DNA of 64,000 nt from Mycogone perniciosa (GCA_025331125.1 JAOALB010000069.1:124001-188000); one strand, 5' to 3'; counted from the stretch's first letter, positions 35,473 to 47,886 are shown. Notes: a model not told the origin generated them from the letters alone. Program-made: numbers and translations.

Positions 35473-37792
35473 AAATGAAGTACCATTGGCCCTCATGCCA
35501 CGGAGGCGGCAATTAAGGTTGTAATGCGCTGGAGGATTTGTTTGCTGTTTTGTCTTGGTGTTGGCTGTTGCCCGTAATACCCCAATGTTTTGAACGGCGC
35601 CTGTTGTGTGTATAGATTAGATACCGCCTAGTTAGATGTTTGCTCTCCAATAAATGGACTGAACATTTGTGTGTTTAATTCTGAGCTCTCTAGGCCGATG
35701 ATTCTTTGAGTCTGTTGAATAAGTCCCGTAGCACGCACGATCCATTCAGCCTGAAGTGACCACCAGAGGTAGCCAGTGCTAGCTAGCAATTTGACGTAAA
35801 GTATGTCACATATGGTTGACTTTTCTGCCATATACGACACTCCTGATATAGTGCATTTCCACGACGACTTGGTGGACAATCATCTCTGTAGATTCACCGC
35901 CATCATTTTTGATGCCGATCTGTCTTGATATCGGGTTTTCTGGACGTGGCTTGGGTTACATATATAGAGACTGCGGCAATACCATCAACTCGAGTAGCAA
36001 ACGCAAAGAGGGCGGTGACAGGAAGGAGTCTATATGGCCCGCAACGTTGAGTCTTTATGTTAATAGTGACTGATTTCTCTTTGGCGGAATTCGTCCTCAG
36101 TGAAAAATGCTGGCTGGCTCACCATCATATCAGGGCTATCTCACTGGGGCCGGTGAGGTCTTTTTTTCGGTGACCCGTGCTAGGTGGTAAGACAGACAAA
36201 CACAACCACGGCATCGTGAGCGCATATCGCCATTCCTGACGTCGAAACTGAGGAGTCATTACGAGTGAGATATTGTTTCAGCAGTTTTGAGCCTTTAGCG
36301 ATGGCGTGATTTGTATCGATATCTTGACAGTCATGGATATCAGTTTAGATAGGCAACGTTCGGGAGATGTCGGATGTGATTGGGGTTTGTGATGGGAGGA
36401 GAATTTCCACCAGACAAAGCCGTTGCCCCGAATACACTTGTCCAGAGCGCTGGGCTGGATGTCTCGAGAATGGCGTCAAAGAGGAGTAGAGGGGATGATG
36501 GGGGCGGGATGTGGCGTAGTAAACATCAACACGGGTACGAAGTAGTATTACAGTTTAGGTTGCAGAGGCTTCACGGTCAACTAACGATGTCAGAGGAGGA
36601 AGACGATGCAGCATGAGATTAGGAGATGTGCCAATTATCAAGTTTGGCCCGTATCCGAGGTTTATACTCTGGATATATAGATCAATTGCAACGCAGTCAC
36701 GAGGAGGGAAGACCGGCATGTCGGTTCAGAGGCAGGCAGATATAGATAGATGGTGTATCTGTGAAGTGTAAGTGAACTAGAACTAAAGACGAGCGGAGTC
36801 GGTCAGAGAAAGACTATTCAAGGTTGGAGGTAATAATAGGAAGTGGCAGTAGCCCATAGGCTCGGGTTTGTGTTGTTTACATGCGCAGAAGCCCGTAGAG
36901 CCAGCCTCTTAATATTAGCCTGGGCCCTTCCACTCGGCTTCTTTTTTTCTTCTTACATCTCACTTCACACACACGACGACGCAGCCGCAGCAAAGCCAAC
37001 AATAGCAGCCAGCAGCCAGCAGCCAGCAGAGCAAGCCAAACAACACCAGCAGAAGACACGCGCTGTCGTTCTTGATCTCTTGATATAATTTCTCGACATC
37101 GTGATACCTATCACACATCACATCACATCACAGCCCAGTCCAGCCCAGCTCAGCCCAGCCCAGCTCAGCCCAGGCGAGAGCGTGTTCCGGACACTTTCGT
37201 GCTGACGGGTTTTTTTTACTCATCTGCTGACAGGACGGCGTCCGTCCTCGTATTCTTCTCTTGTCCTCCTTTTTGCCTATTTTGTCGTGGTTCCCTTGGC
37301 CCCTGGGTCCGTCCGGGCAGAAAAAAAACTAGCTAGTATTAATACTACTAGCAGTGGTATTATCAAAAGCGGTTTGAGGAGTACGAGTAGTACTACTCGT
37401 ACTAAGAGTGGTTGTCTGACGCCCCTGTTGAAGCCACGCGCGCACCCGCGTTTTGCAACCATCTCTCTGGGTCCTGACTCTGGGTCCTGACTCTCTCTCT
37501 CCCAGGCTCTCGGGACCAGCAAACTTCGCCTCAACTCTGTTCGGTTCGGGATCTGTTGTCTGTCGACCAACAAACGGAGCGGACAGGCGGCCAACACCAA
37601 CGCAACTCTACAGCACCCTTCTCTTCTCTTCTCTTCTCTTCTTGTTCCTATTTTTTCCCTATTTCCGCTTTGCGTCTTCTTTCTTTCTTTTCTCTCTTTG
37701 CTCTCCTTCTTCCTCGATCGATCGAACCGTGCACATGTGTGCAGGGCTGCTGCTGTTTTGAGCCCGCTGTGCGCGCCGAATCGCATCCCGCC
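35473..37792. other. Intergenic region with ash1 promoter and leader
   Basis: No gene is supported in these 2.3 kb. Landmarks are a CACAT/CAGCC-type repeat at about 37108-37170, GTAC/AGTAC half-words near 37330-37400 and a CTTCT-rich tract at 37616-37715 typical of a fungal 5' leader directly ahead of ash1. Confidence 0.5.
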
Positions 37793-40172
37793 ATGTCCCT
37801 ATTATTCGCAGAGGCCGATTTCTCGGCGCCTGCGACAGACGATTGCTCCTCCTCCAACCTCGCGTCCTCCAGCTCTACGCCTCCCACCACTGTTGCCGAC
37901 AGCGCGAGTCTGCACTCCGACACTTCGAGACACGATGTCATTACCGTCGCCGACGACGCCGCCGTTTCCACCGCTCCCGCTGCCGTTTCGCCGCCTCTCG
38001 CCGTCCTAGAGGTGCCGTCTCCGCGCCGTCCACGACGAGCTCGTGCGTCCACGCCCATCTACAATCTGTCCAAATTGAGCGGCACGAGCGCTCATGGCCA
38101 CCGGCGCTCCAAGGGCGATGTTGTGGGCTCCCACCACAGACGGCGCTCGATCGCGGGCACCACGCTGGCGGGCAGGTCAGACGTGGGCGCGGGAGAAGAC
38201 ATCAACTGGACTGCAAACGGAGCCATTGACGCGTTGAATCTCGAATGCTTGCCCGGAAGACTGCAGTCGCCGCGCACACGGCGTCAGGCGCGGACATCTC
38301 CACGTCTCCGCTCGTCGTCGCGTCTCTCTGGCGTGACCCCCGTGTCGGCTTTGGCGACCAAGCTCTCCACCATGGGCAAGCGCGGCCGCAAGGTCATGGA
38401 CATGGGCATGTCTAAAATGTCCCGCGAGTTGCGGCGTCTCCAGGACACCAAGGAGTTTGCTCATATCGACGACGCGCCTGTTGTACACTCCGTCTGGTCC
38501 AACGGCAAATACGTCAACCCCAGCGACGCTCCGGACCCGCCTGCGCGCAAGAAGGCAAAGGCCGAGACACCGGACGATGCGCCCAAGGAAGAAGAGTCTG
38601 AGCCAATTACCCAGACCAAGAAGCGGAGAACTAAGAAGTTCCTGGCCAAGGGTCTCTACGCTGGCCAAGAACCGTCGCAAGATGTTACTCGTGGTCTTAC
38701 AACAGTCGAGAAGAGGCAGCTGGCGCAATTCCCCGAACTGCTTCCCAGTAGCAAGGTGAACAGCGTTATCCCTTTGCCCATCTTCAATGGCTTCCGGACC
38801 CTCCTCAACGGTCGCGACTTCAAGCTGCCGTATCATATCTGCAATCCATTGCCTCCGGGCCAACCCAAGCCAGACGAGTGGAAGAAGATGACCAAGAGTA
38901 TGCCTTTTTCTTCATCCCATATCCAGCTATTTACTAATAGATGCATGCTCTAGATCGGTTTATCGGCGACTCCAAGGAATACTGGAAGAAGATGCCGCAC
39001 ATTCACGATTATCAGTCCAAATGTGTGTGTCTGCCAGAAGATGGCTGTGCTGAGAGCTGCCAAAACAGAATCATGCTCTATGAGTGTGACGAGACCAATT
39101 GCAATGTTGGCAAAGAGTACTGCACAAATCGCGCATTTGCCCAACTCACAGCGAGACGAGCAAAGGGTGGCAAGTATCGAGTTGGCGTTGAAGTCATCAA
39201 AACTTCGGACCGCGGATACGGCGTTCGCAGCAATCGATGCTTCAAGCCCCACCAGATCATCATGGAGTATGCAGGAGAGATTATTACCGAGGAGGAATGC
39301 GAGCGACGGATGAATGAGATATACAGGGATAACGAGGTGCGTTGCGGCATTCACATGCTGGGGATGGGAGATGTGTGAACTGACATGGTGATTGGCAGTG
39401 CTATTACTTGATGAGTTTTGATCAAAACATGATTATCGATGCTACTTCGGGCAGTATCGCCCGATTTGTGAACCACAGTTGCAACCCCAACTGTCGAATG
39501 ATCAAGTGGATCGTGTCAGGCCAGCCGAGAATGGCACTCTTCGCCGGCGACAAGCCAATCATGACTGGAGAAGAGCTGACATACGACTACAACTTTGATC
39601 CATTTTCAGCAAAGAATGTGCAGAAGTGTCTCTGTGGACAGCCCAACTGCCGTGGTGTGCTGGGGCCAAAGCCCAAGGAGGTCAAGGTCCCGAAGACAGA
39701 TTTGAAGAATGCTGTCAAGGCTACCGTCAAGGCTGGGAAACGCAAGCTCAAGGAGCTGATTGGCGATGACGAGGAAGAAGCCGCAAGTGCGAAGAAGCGC
39801 AAGATTCAACCTGCAAAGGGCGTGAAGAACCCTTTATCAAACGCCAGCTTAAAAGCGGCAAAGGGTGCTGCTTCGGCTCTTAAAAAGAAGATGTCGGCAG
39901 CTATGGCGACAGGCTCGAAGAAGAAGACGGCTGCGGCTGGGACAAAGTCGCCTGCTGCTACCATGTCCCGCGTGGGGACAAGCTCGACAACCAAGAAGAC
40001 CATGATAACGGCAGCGAAGACGAATCGTGTGATGAAGACATATAGCCAAGGATCTTTGTCGACAAAGAAAACGGCGACGATTGTTGCGCGAGGGAGCGCC
40101 TCCCCTGGAAAAGGGACTCCGGCAAAGAAGGTTGTTGCGAGCAAAAAAGCTACGATTTCTCAAAAGTCGTAA
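37793..40172 (+). CDS. ash1: ASH1-type SET-domain histone H3K36 methyltransferase, 753 aa
   Basis: CDS is join(37793..38897,38954..39336,39399..40172) with 56- and 62-nt introns. The N-terminal 340 residues are Ser/Arg-rich and disordered-looking. A conserved pre-domain (DFKLPYHICNPLPPGQPKP, about 330-355) precedes the AWS zinc-binding Cys cluster (from Cys392: CVCLPEDGCAESCQNR...). The SET domain follows (YGVRSNRCFKPHQIIMEYAGE; RFVNHSCNPNC at 518-528; GEELTYDYNF at 553-562). The post-SET motif KCLCGQPNCRG begins at 572. The AWS-SET-postSET order, and the family's NHSCNPN and YDY catalytic/SAM-binding residues, are complete. In Neurospora and Fusarium, Ash1 deposits H3K36 methylation on poorly transcribed chromatin. 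The C-terminal 170 residues are Lys/Ala-rich, like a linker-histone tail, and may bind DNA or nucleosomes. Set2 is the alternative, but the WW and SRI domains of Set2 are absent. Confidence 0.92.
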
Positions 40173-40870
40173 CTTGTCGCCACGCCACCTATTGAAGAAG
40201 ATGGACGCTCGAGGGGTTCGAAGTTACGTGAATAGCATTGTTGTTTGGATTTTGGGGGGAGGGGGGTTGTAGGAATAGGACATCAGGATCTCATGTGGTT
40301 GGAAGGCACCGGGGGAGGCAGGGGGTCCGGCGTATGGGCGAACAATGGCTGCAAATATGAAGCATGTATACTACTGTTGCTCTTCTTTTTTTTTTCTCTG
40401 TGTACCCTCACGATCACGCCCATGTGCCACCATATCACAATGAAGGCATCATACGGCACAGAAGTGAGGGGACTTGACGAAGACGAGAAGGGGGGGTGAA
40501 GCGGGAGTTGGGACTGGACATCATCATGCATTTATAGTCATTTTATTAGGTATGTTTTCAACGCCATATTTGCTTGCAGGATAATCATCACGAGGGGTCA
40601 TGAATTACATGTAGACGTCTGACTTGATGAGGAGAGGGCAGCCAATAAATTCAACACTAGTTTGGCGATATTTGTGTGCACGCAGGCTGGCATTCATTCA
40701 TACTTGTTCATCTTATGAAAACCCCTTCCCAACAGCAAATGAGAAAGACAGATGAGCACAACGGCAAAACAAAAAAGTATGTCCAAGAAGAGTAGGAAAT
40801 CCAAGAAAGCGACCGACTAACCGACCAAACGAACGTTCTTTTTATTTTTCACCCCTGACTAACTAGTTAG
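40173..40870. other. Convergent 3' spacer between ash1 and GH64 gene
   Basis: These 698 bp between two stop codons hold G-runs (40254-40268), T-runs and probable polyadenylation regions of both genes. No coding feature is visible. Confidence 0.5.
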
Positions 40871-42232
40871 TTAACCAGATCCACCAATATGGACGGTCAG
40901 AAGGCTCGGGTTGCCCGATGAGACCAGACCCGAAGAATCCGGAGCTCCGTCGGGATTAACGTCATCATACGAGAACGCATATCCGCGGCCGTCGATCTCC
41001 AGAGCGTGCACAATGCGGCTGTAGTGGTTAGTAGGGCTGGTGAGGTAGTACTGCGACGCGCCCACGCCAGGCTGGACGTTGCCCTGGGCCAGGAGGAGCG
41101 TGGAGCGGACAAAGGCGGCGCAGAGACGAGGCACCACGGCGCGGTGGATGTCGTTGTCCGAGGCCTGGACAGTGAACGGCCCGCTGTTGCAGCCCCAGAT
41201 GTCGACGGCAGTGGGCTTCTGGTATCCGCGGCTGTCGCCGTTGCAGTTGAGGGTGGTGCCGGAGACGCGGCATTGAGTGTTGCCTCGCGGCGTTTGCGTG
41301 TTGATGGTGAGCGGTGCGCTGGTGTATTTGCTCCAGACCTGGTTGACGTAGCCGTCCCAGTAGCCGTTGGAGCCGTTGGCGTCGATCCCGTGGTATGTGT
41401 TGGGGGAGAGCACGCGGATGAGTCGTCCTGAGGCGTTGGTCACGCACATCTTGTTCCAGGGACGGCCGTCGCGGCTGGTTTGCTGGTTCAGTCCGGTGCA
41501 GAGGCTGTTAACGGCAGCGGACTGGAGGCCCCTGGTGGTCTGCGTGCCACTGCCGTCGCTGACGGAGAGGGCCATGCTGAGGATCATGCCGACGAAGTCG
41601 ACATAGCTGATGTTGGCGTAGACGACGCCATTGGGGGTGTAAGTGAACTCGACGAAGCCCCAGTTCAAGCCGGAGCTAGGGTCGTTGAGGTTCTCTACAG
41701 AGGGCTGGACCACGCCATCGCCGCCGGGAGTGCTGACGACGAAGAACTGCAGCTGGCCCTCGCAGAAGTAGATGCGGCCGGAGCTGATGGACGTGGGGAG
41801 GTTCATGCGGAATGTCGAGCCGAGGCCAGGAAGCGGGATGGCGACGTTGACGGGGATGGGGACGGGGATTTGCGAGCCGCCGGAGCTGGGGTAGACGAGG
41901 CTGCCATCAGCCCTGACGAAGACGACTTTGTTTGCTGAGTCTAATCCCTGGATGTAGGCGTTGACTTGGCCGCCGCTGAAGTTGTTGATGAAGGCGAGAG
42001 GCAGAGGGGCTGCTCTGGTCGTCTTGCCAGGCTTGATGACAATGGTGGAGTGCTCGTGTCCAGTTCCGTTCAGGGTGTTTTCCTTGGTGATGATGACATC
42101 TTTGATGCCTCCGGGCCTGGCGACGGTGGGATTCTGGACGGCGACGGCTCTGGAGATCTTCAGGGGAGACCAAGGAACTGCCAATGCAGAGCCTGCGAAT
42201 AGAGCACTCGCAAAGAGGGCGAGCGGTCGCAT
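40871..42232 (-). CDS. Secreted GH64 beta-1,3-glucanase, 453 aa
   Basis: This is a single exon. Residues 1-18 are a signal peptide (MRPLALFASALFAGSALA). From about residue 75 the protein follows the fungal glycoside hydrolase family 64 pattern: PLAFINNFSGGQVNAYIQG, SGRIYFCEGQLQFFV, GLNWGFVEFTYTPNGVVYANISYVDFVGM, NSLCTGLNQQ, GYWDGYVNQVWSKY, IWGCNSGPF and GRGYAFSYDDVNPDG at the end. GH64 enzymes are inverting laminaripentaose-producing endo-beta-1,3-glucanases with a thaumatin-like beta-barrel. The secreted fungal forms act on beta-1,3-glucan of cell walls (own wall remodelling or mycoparasitic attack). Residues 19-70 are probably a propeptide-like linker. Length (about 430-460 aa) is normal for fungal members. 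It is convergent with ash1. Confidence 0.88.
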   Translation of the reverse strand: MRPLALFASALFAGSALAVPWSPLKISRAVAVQNPTVARPGGIKDVIITKENTLNGTGHEHSTIVIKPGKTTRAAPLPLAFINNFSGGQVNAYIQGLDSANKVVFVRADGSLVYPSSGGSQIPVPIPVNVAIPLPGLGSTFRMNLPTSISSGRIYFCEGQLQFFVVSTPGGDGVVQPSVENLNDPSSGLNWGFVEFTYTPNGVVYANISYVDFVGMILSMALSVSDGSGTQTTRGLQSAAVNSLCTGLNQQTSRDGRPWNKMCVTNASGRLIRVLSPNTYHGIDANGSNGYWDGYVNQVWSKYTSAPLTINTQTPRGNTQCRVSGTTLNCNGDSRGYQKPTAVDIWGCNSGPFTVQASDNDIHRAVVPRLCAAFVRSTLLLAQGNVQPGVGASQYYLTSPTNHYSRIVHALEIDGRGYAFSYDDVNPDGAPDSSGLVSSGNPSLLTVHIGGSG

Positions 42233-44428
42233 TTTGAATCACTTCGGGGTCGAAACGGACGCAAGAGAGGGACAACTGAATTCTCTCGAGGTCTTGGGAG
42301 GTAAGTTATATGACCCACTTACAAAAGTCAAAGTGGAAAAGCTTAATGGGTTTAGGAGGGACTTCATGATCAGTGAGGACGGCATCGCATCTTCTTATAT
42401 TCAACGTCATCAGCACTGTTCTTCTCCATTCCTGAAGCCATCAAGCATTCCAGGCCCGCCAAGACCGAAAATCTGGAGCCGAATCTCCATGGGCTCATTT
42501 GGCCGGACAACGAGCTGCTTTAGTCCCGGGCGTGCCTCGGCCTTGTCAAAGAAGTCCACAAAGTTGATGGCGACGACACGTACAGTGGTCTCTTCTCCAT
42601 GGTGTTGAGCATTGGTATGTTGATGGTCCTGGGGAGCCGCTTTGTGGGCTCGGTACTACCACATGGACGAAGAACCGGACCATATCTCCACCGTCTACCC
42701 ACAGGCACAAGTTACAGCGCAAGGTTCAATTCGGTCTTATTATTGGAGCTAGGCGTGAACCATTGTTCTTTCGACATACTACATGAACCTTGCCCTGTGA
42801 GGTAGGAAAACCCTTAGAATGGGCCATGTCAGATTCGGTCTGTGATTGGTCTATGAAGGGAGGTAGCAAGGGCGAGTCTAACCAAAGAAAGAGAGCCTAA
42901 GCCCTAGGAAATGGACGTTTCCCCCATAAGCAGTTCGTCAGTCCAAAATGGAGATTACGTCCGGACGAGTGACTTTTTTTTGGCACTATTCTCGCAGCAA
43001 ATAGCCAAGCCAAACCCGTCAAACGAGGGGGAGAGTGGATAGGCAATATAAACCATCTTAATCACCTACCTAATCCTCTCACAGGACGACGCCCACCGGA
43101 GGGCCCTCAGTCCCAGGACTATGGTGCCAAGAAATGCCACACGCGGATAGACAGCTACTAGCCCTGGCTTTCTCCCGCGTGCCCCATATTTTGTTTCCAT
43201 AAAGAAGTGGTCTCGAGCCTCATTAGGGGGTTCTAACTCTCTGTTTTCCGGCTTTCAGTCCATCATGTGCCAGGTGGTCCGGGGCATCCCACTCTCTTCG
43301 GAGGCTATTCGGACACTCGGCGGGACGGGTATGGGGAAGAGGAGTTATTTTCCTCAGTACCTGGTAACCTTAAAGTTGAAGCTATTGCCGCTATTGTAAT
43401 CTATATGGAGAGCATTCGGTGTAATATAGCTAGAAACCTATGAGTCCGTCGTTTCCGGAAATTGGTGGGTTTCCGGACTTACACATTGTAATTCCGTACG
43501 GAGTACAAAGTACAGGAGAGAATAAGAAGTCGAGTGGCCGCTCACCCGGAAATTTGCCAAGGATGGAGCGGCAGAAGGAAACATCTTGCCAATACTACTA
43601 CAACCCATAATAGTGAATCGCCTGTGGGCTTATTCCAATACTATTAGAGACTTCCAACGGTTCGGGTGAAACCATGGGAACGTTAGGATCGGGCCGTATA
43701 GCAAGACTCGTGCGGACCAGCTCATGTTCTCAGCCACTGAAATGCTAGAGTGTCTTACAAGGCTGCAACACGCAACATGGCCAAGAAATCATGCGATCTT
43801 GACAAGGCTGTCTGACCACGCCACGCTACTGGACGAGGCTGATCTTCGAGATGTGACACCTACTATCGACAGCCACCCCCGGATTAATTTCTTATGCCAC
43901 CCCCGCAAATTCGCAACACATGCTCTATCCGATCGCGAAGGATTTTGCGGAGGTGCTGCGTAAGATGCCTGTGGGGGGAGCTCGGCGAGAAACCGGGGGA
44001 ATTCTCGTGACGCAAGAAATGGTTTCCTGAGACGGGCCTAATACTGGGGAAACTAGGCTGGGGTACTCCGTATATGGGGAAGCAATCCTTGTTCGAACGT
44101 ACGCTTTGACCCGGCGAGAAAAGGGTCATCGACTTATGGAGGCCAGTCTTTCAGCTTCGGGCCGTATCGTGGGAAATGTCGTGTGCAAGTTCTACGAGCA
44201 ATAAGAAATCGACTGTCTTTACCTTCGCTTATTGAAGGAACAGCTAATAGGTGTTAGCCCGGTTTGACAAGGGGATAATAATAAATACGAGTGAATAATA
44301 ATAGTCTTGGGGTTATTAGGTCTGTGCTCCAAATAGGGTAAAGGAGGGCTTATGCGTGCGTTGATTCGCCAGGTGGGAGAATTGCGGATAGTAAGCAGCG
44401 GCTTTATAGTGACGTAGAACACTTGATG
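42233..44428. other. Gene-free region upstream of the GH64 gene
   Basis: I find no supportable gene. The first few hundred bp are the GH64 promoter (minus strand). A TACGGAGTAC palindrome lies at about 43493-43507 and a TACTCCGTA at about 44064-44072. The sequence 43200-44430 looks non-coding and slightly AT-richer than neighbouring coding DNA. Confidence 0.5.
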
Positions 44429-44820
44429 TATGCCTTGATCAGTTATTTTAACGTTGAGGAATATGGCAAAATGAGCAACGGAGTCACTGACGATTCATCC
44501 ATTCTTAATGGCCTCTTGTCCATAGCGGCCAGAACGTCTTCAATTGTCTTTTTTCCACGCTGCATCTATATCGTCAAAGAGACCATAAAAGATTCCTCCA
44601 GACTCGCGTATTATCGGCTAAGCATGGTCGCAGAATATCAGTCCTCGTTGAGTGGAATACTACGACCCTATGCTAAAATTTGCACAAGTCTTCTGTAAAT
44701 CTAGAGAATGCGTGGATGTGGACTGCCCATCACAATCTTGGTGTCCAGTCGCAGGACGAGATTGACATCTACGCACCCGAGGCGTCCCCGTCGAATCGCA
44801 AGGCCCAGCATAGGTAAGTA
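44429..44820 (+). pseudogene. Relic of a GH55 beta-1,3-glucanase
   Basis: Two separated fragments resemble fungal GH55 (right-handed beta-helix) exo/endo-beta-1,3-glucanases. The first (about 44442-44640) reads FNVEEYGKMSNGVTDDSS... with AARTSSIVFFPRCIYIVKETI, matching the second-repeat pectate-lyase-like start (G-x-GDGVTDD...VLFFPxGxYxVxxTI). The second (about 44703-44790) reads LENAWMWTAHHNLGV...DEIDIYAP, matching the catalytic-groove segment ExxWxWTADHDLD. In intact enzymes these segments are separated by well over 100 residues. Here only about 20 codons and a stop lie between them, and the Asp of the TADHD motif has become His. The N-terminal half is absent. The gene is therefore internally deleted and mutated. 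Together with the nearby GH64 gene this suggests a former cell-wall-hydrolase neighbourhood. Confidence 0.65.
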
Positions 44821-47449
44821 GCCAGCCAGTTTGGGTCTGTTCATCTGGTTTACACAGTTTTCAGGCTGGGCTGTATACAATGCCACGACCGACACCGATT
44901 TATTGCAACCCTTTTCGGACTCATCAAAACGGTGTTGACGGAAGTGATCAAATGTGACCCCTGCGCAAGACGTTGGCATCATAGAAGTATGCCGCAGGAC
45001 GAGCAGTGCTACCTCCACAAGCAAGCTCTCATGCGGTCTAGCCCATGTTCCACCTACGATGGTGAATGGAAGTTGAACCTCAAGTATATCTGCGAAACCT
45101 GGCCAGACGAGACCTACTGACTCTCAGCATCGACTTGTCAGTATTGATCCACCTTCGCCCGCCTTTCCACGTCCCAGGCCATATACACAACTGACATTGA
45201 TCCAGCTTGTCGAGATGGACGGGCGTTGAATTGAGCACCGCGCATTCCTGATGACTCTACCCTGGCCAGGGAAGCCTCGAAGTGAAGGCTTGGCATTAAA
45301 ATCACGGACCTTTTTCTCTCCATGTTTCCGACAACCGCACCCCAACCCCCTCGCGTATCAATCAGTTCTCTATAGCTAGAAGAGCGGTGCTTGACCCTCA
45401 AACTTCGACTTTGGGCAAATCTCCCCCATTGACTTTGACATGTATATAACATGTAGAAAGAACCTAAACAACTCTCAACTCTAGTGCCTCTGCCCACATC
45501 CACCCAGGGTAAAAGGCTGGGAGGATTCTCCTCTCGTCCATGTCCAGTATGACGACATGGCAGTCGTTGGGAGAGTATCGGACGCGTGTCACTTGGCGGT
45601 GGCGGCATTAAGCAAGATGCACACCTTTGTGCTCAACGGTTCGATATTCTCTTCATCATTTTCTTCGTCCTGGTGACACCGAGTAGACTGCTCGGAGAAC
45701 CGAATCCATATCAACTGATCGAACCAGCTCACACGGTAGTTCCATCTCAAACAGATCAAATGTTTGTGAGGCAAGCTAATCTGGCACTGTGTCAAATTTA
45801 ACACCTCTCTCTGCCTCCCTTAGGCGCGTGAAGTTCAAGGAGTAGGCGACACAGGCACGTATTTTGGTGATTGCTGCCGCCCATTGCACCTCATTCTCGC
45901 AATATTTTTCGGACTGCTGGTTCCTTGCGAGGATGGTATATTGATGTTTTGCGTAAAGGGGAAAACAGAAGAGAGATCATAGATGCTGATTGGTTTACGG
46001 AGTACCTATCCAGCAGACCCAGTTTTTGGAGAGTGGTTATTGGTGCAGTATTGGTACGGACCGCTGTGGGGCCGAGAGCAGCGTCTACACTCTTTTTGGA
46101 ATGGGAGAGCATTTATTTACCTTATTCTTTCTTTCTCCTTTTTGTTTTAGAGAAAAGGGGAAATTTTGTCTTTTTGTTTTCCCTTTTTCTTTTGGGGAGA
46201 GACTCTTAATTCGGTCAAGTAAGGGTTTAGGGCTTGTAGATTGTAGGCCACGTGTCTCCATAAGTAGGTGACTAGACAGCGTATAAGGCGTTTCGGACGT
46301 TTTGGGGGCATTCGAGCGGGCGTTTCGGAGGGTGTTTGGGCCATATTGAATGGCAACTGCAGCACCAGGGGCGGAGGGTTGATCGTGTCGAGTCCGCAAA
46401 ATGGGCTCTTTTACAGGAGAATACATCCAGGTGAGGGCTCCGCGGGACACAAAGCGATCGGATACATATACTGATGTGGAGGAGGGATCGGAAACGTCAG
46501 ACTGTTGTGGACAATAGCGTCTTCGCTCAAGGCGATGGGCAGTTAGTGCCTTTGTGTAGTCTGTTGACAGATGGGGTGATAGCTCCATTTCCATCCCGAG
46601 CGGACGATCTGAACAGTCTTCCATGCTAGTGTCGCGTAGGGTGTATAACCTCATTTGAACTACTACTGTGTAACAGAGTAGGCCTACACTTTTGCCGTAG
46701 CAGTCAACTTGACAGCTGTCACGAGTTCACCCTTAGCTGCTCGCCTCCAGTGACTCCTACGAATATTGTTCCAACCTCATCACTCCCCTCATACTATGAA
46801 ACAACGCAATGACCACTACTACACCACTAACGGAGCCAGATAAATTTGAGGAAAGTTCAGACAAATAATCACCAAGAGCAGTCGCTGGGAACAGGCTATA
46901 CGACGAGTTCTTTAAATCTTCTCGACTTTCCCATTTCCGCATAAGCTGCACACTTCTTCCCCATTCCCTCTCGCTTCCAAGTGTCCGCCTCCCACACTTC
47001 GCAATATATACCGAGACGCAGCCAGGATGTCAAGAATACACTTTTTGGGTTGGCCAGGAACTCTGTCACCATGAATGACTAGTCTCAAATATTCATTGCG
47101 CGTCGATTTAAACCGAATGATGGGCATGTTCTATGGTTAGCATAGATATGTCACCTATACTAACCAAAAATGAAACAGCTCTACTGTTACCAGAGGGTCA
47201 CAAAGGAGGATGAATATCGGAAAGAAGATTGAAGACAATGTACGCTTCGATTTAATGACAATAAGACTATACAAAAATGTGCAGCTGTCAGAAGAAGACT
47301 ATCTACAACGTTTCCCTATCTCTCAATCCCTCAGTCGTGACAGATATCATGACCGTGACATTAACATCTCATGATACCGTTGGAGTTTTGGCATTCAGTT
47401 CCATATGAAGCAGATGTCGCAAGGACGCTTTCTACCATGGAGTAGCCAC
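44821..47449. other. Gene-poor region with no recognised gene
   Basis: Open frames up to about 190 codons exist on the minus strand (46085-46654 and 46912-47127), but they have no recognisable motif, no hydrophobic core and unclear codon bias. A Cys-containing plus-strand frame near 44932-45120 (ends ICETWPDETY) follows the GH55 relic and could be part of it, but I cannot match it. A TTTACGGAGTAC word is at about 45995-46006. Confidence 0.4.
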
Positions 47450-47886
47450 TTAGAAGGAGCCAGCGACGGGCTGGCAGAGGAGGCTCTGGCCGGCCTGATT
47501 CGAAAAAGGTCAGCACCCTTCAATACGAGAGTTCATATATCTTGTCAGGTCAACTTACAACAGGGATAACACAGCAGCCAGCCTGCTTGCCAACCTTAGC
47601 GCAAGTCGCCCGGAAGCGGCTGGGGTCGCTGATGTCCTCGGTGGCTAGAGAACGTCTGTTAGTGATGCTGCCAATGCTAGGCAGAAGGGGAGAGCCTACG
47701 GGTAGTGCAGTCGAGGCCGACGAGACCGAGGACGAAAGTAGCACAGCACTGCGTGTTGCTGAAGAGACCATTAGGGCAAACGGCGGCGGCTGCAGGCCCA
47801 GAGCGAGCATCAATCTCGATGGGGGTGGCAATGGGGGTGGCGATGGCGCCAGCGAGGAAGAGAGCAGCAACAGCGAAGAACTTCAT
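47450..47886 (-). CDS. Class II hydrophobin, 105 aa
   Basis: CDS is complement(join(47450..47494,47559..47644,47700..47886)) with two short introns (64 and 55 nt), the usual two-intron structure of class II hydrophobins. A signal peptide (MKFFAVAALFLAGAIA) is followed by a short propeptide-like segment (TPIATPIEIDARSGPA). The mature domain has the eight-cysteine pattern: C (VCPNGLFSN), CC (TQCCATFVLGLVGLDC), C, C (FRATCAKVGKQAG), CC (GCCVIPVAGQ), C (LLCQPVAGSF). Spacing before and after the CC pairs is of class II (solvent-soluble) type. Hydrophobins are secreted and self-assemble at air-water and wall interfaces, coating conidia and hyphae and mediating surface attachment. All eight Cys are present, so the gene looks functional. 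Class II members are restricted to ascomycetes, which fixes the broad taxonomy of the window. Confidence 0.93.

Noticed and set aside
41006..41938. Long plus-strand frames opposite the GH64 gene
   Set aside because: They are antisense shadows caused by high GC and codon bias of the glucanase gene.
46085..46654. 189-codon minus-strand frame
   Set aside because: Part is the complement of T-rich DNA giving a Lys-rich tail (KEKGKTKRQ); no family recognised and no supporting structure.
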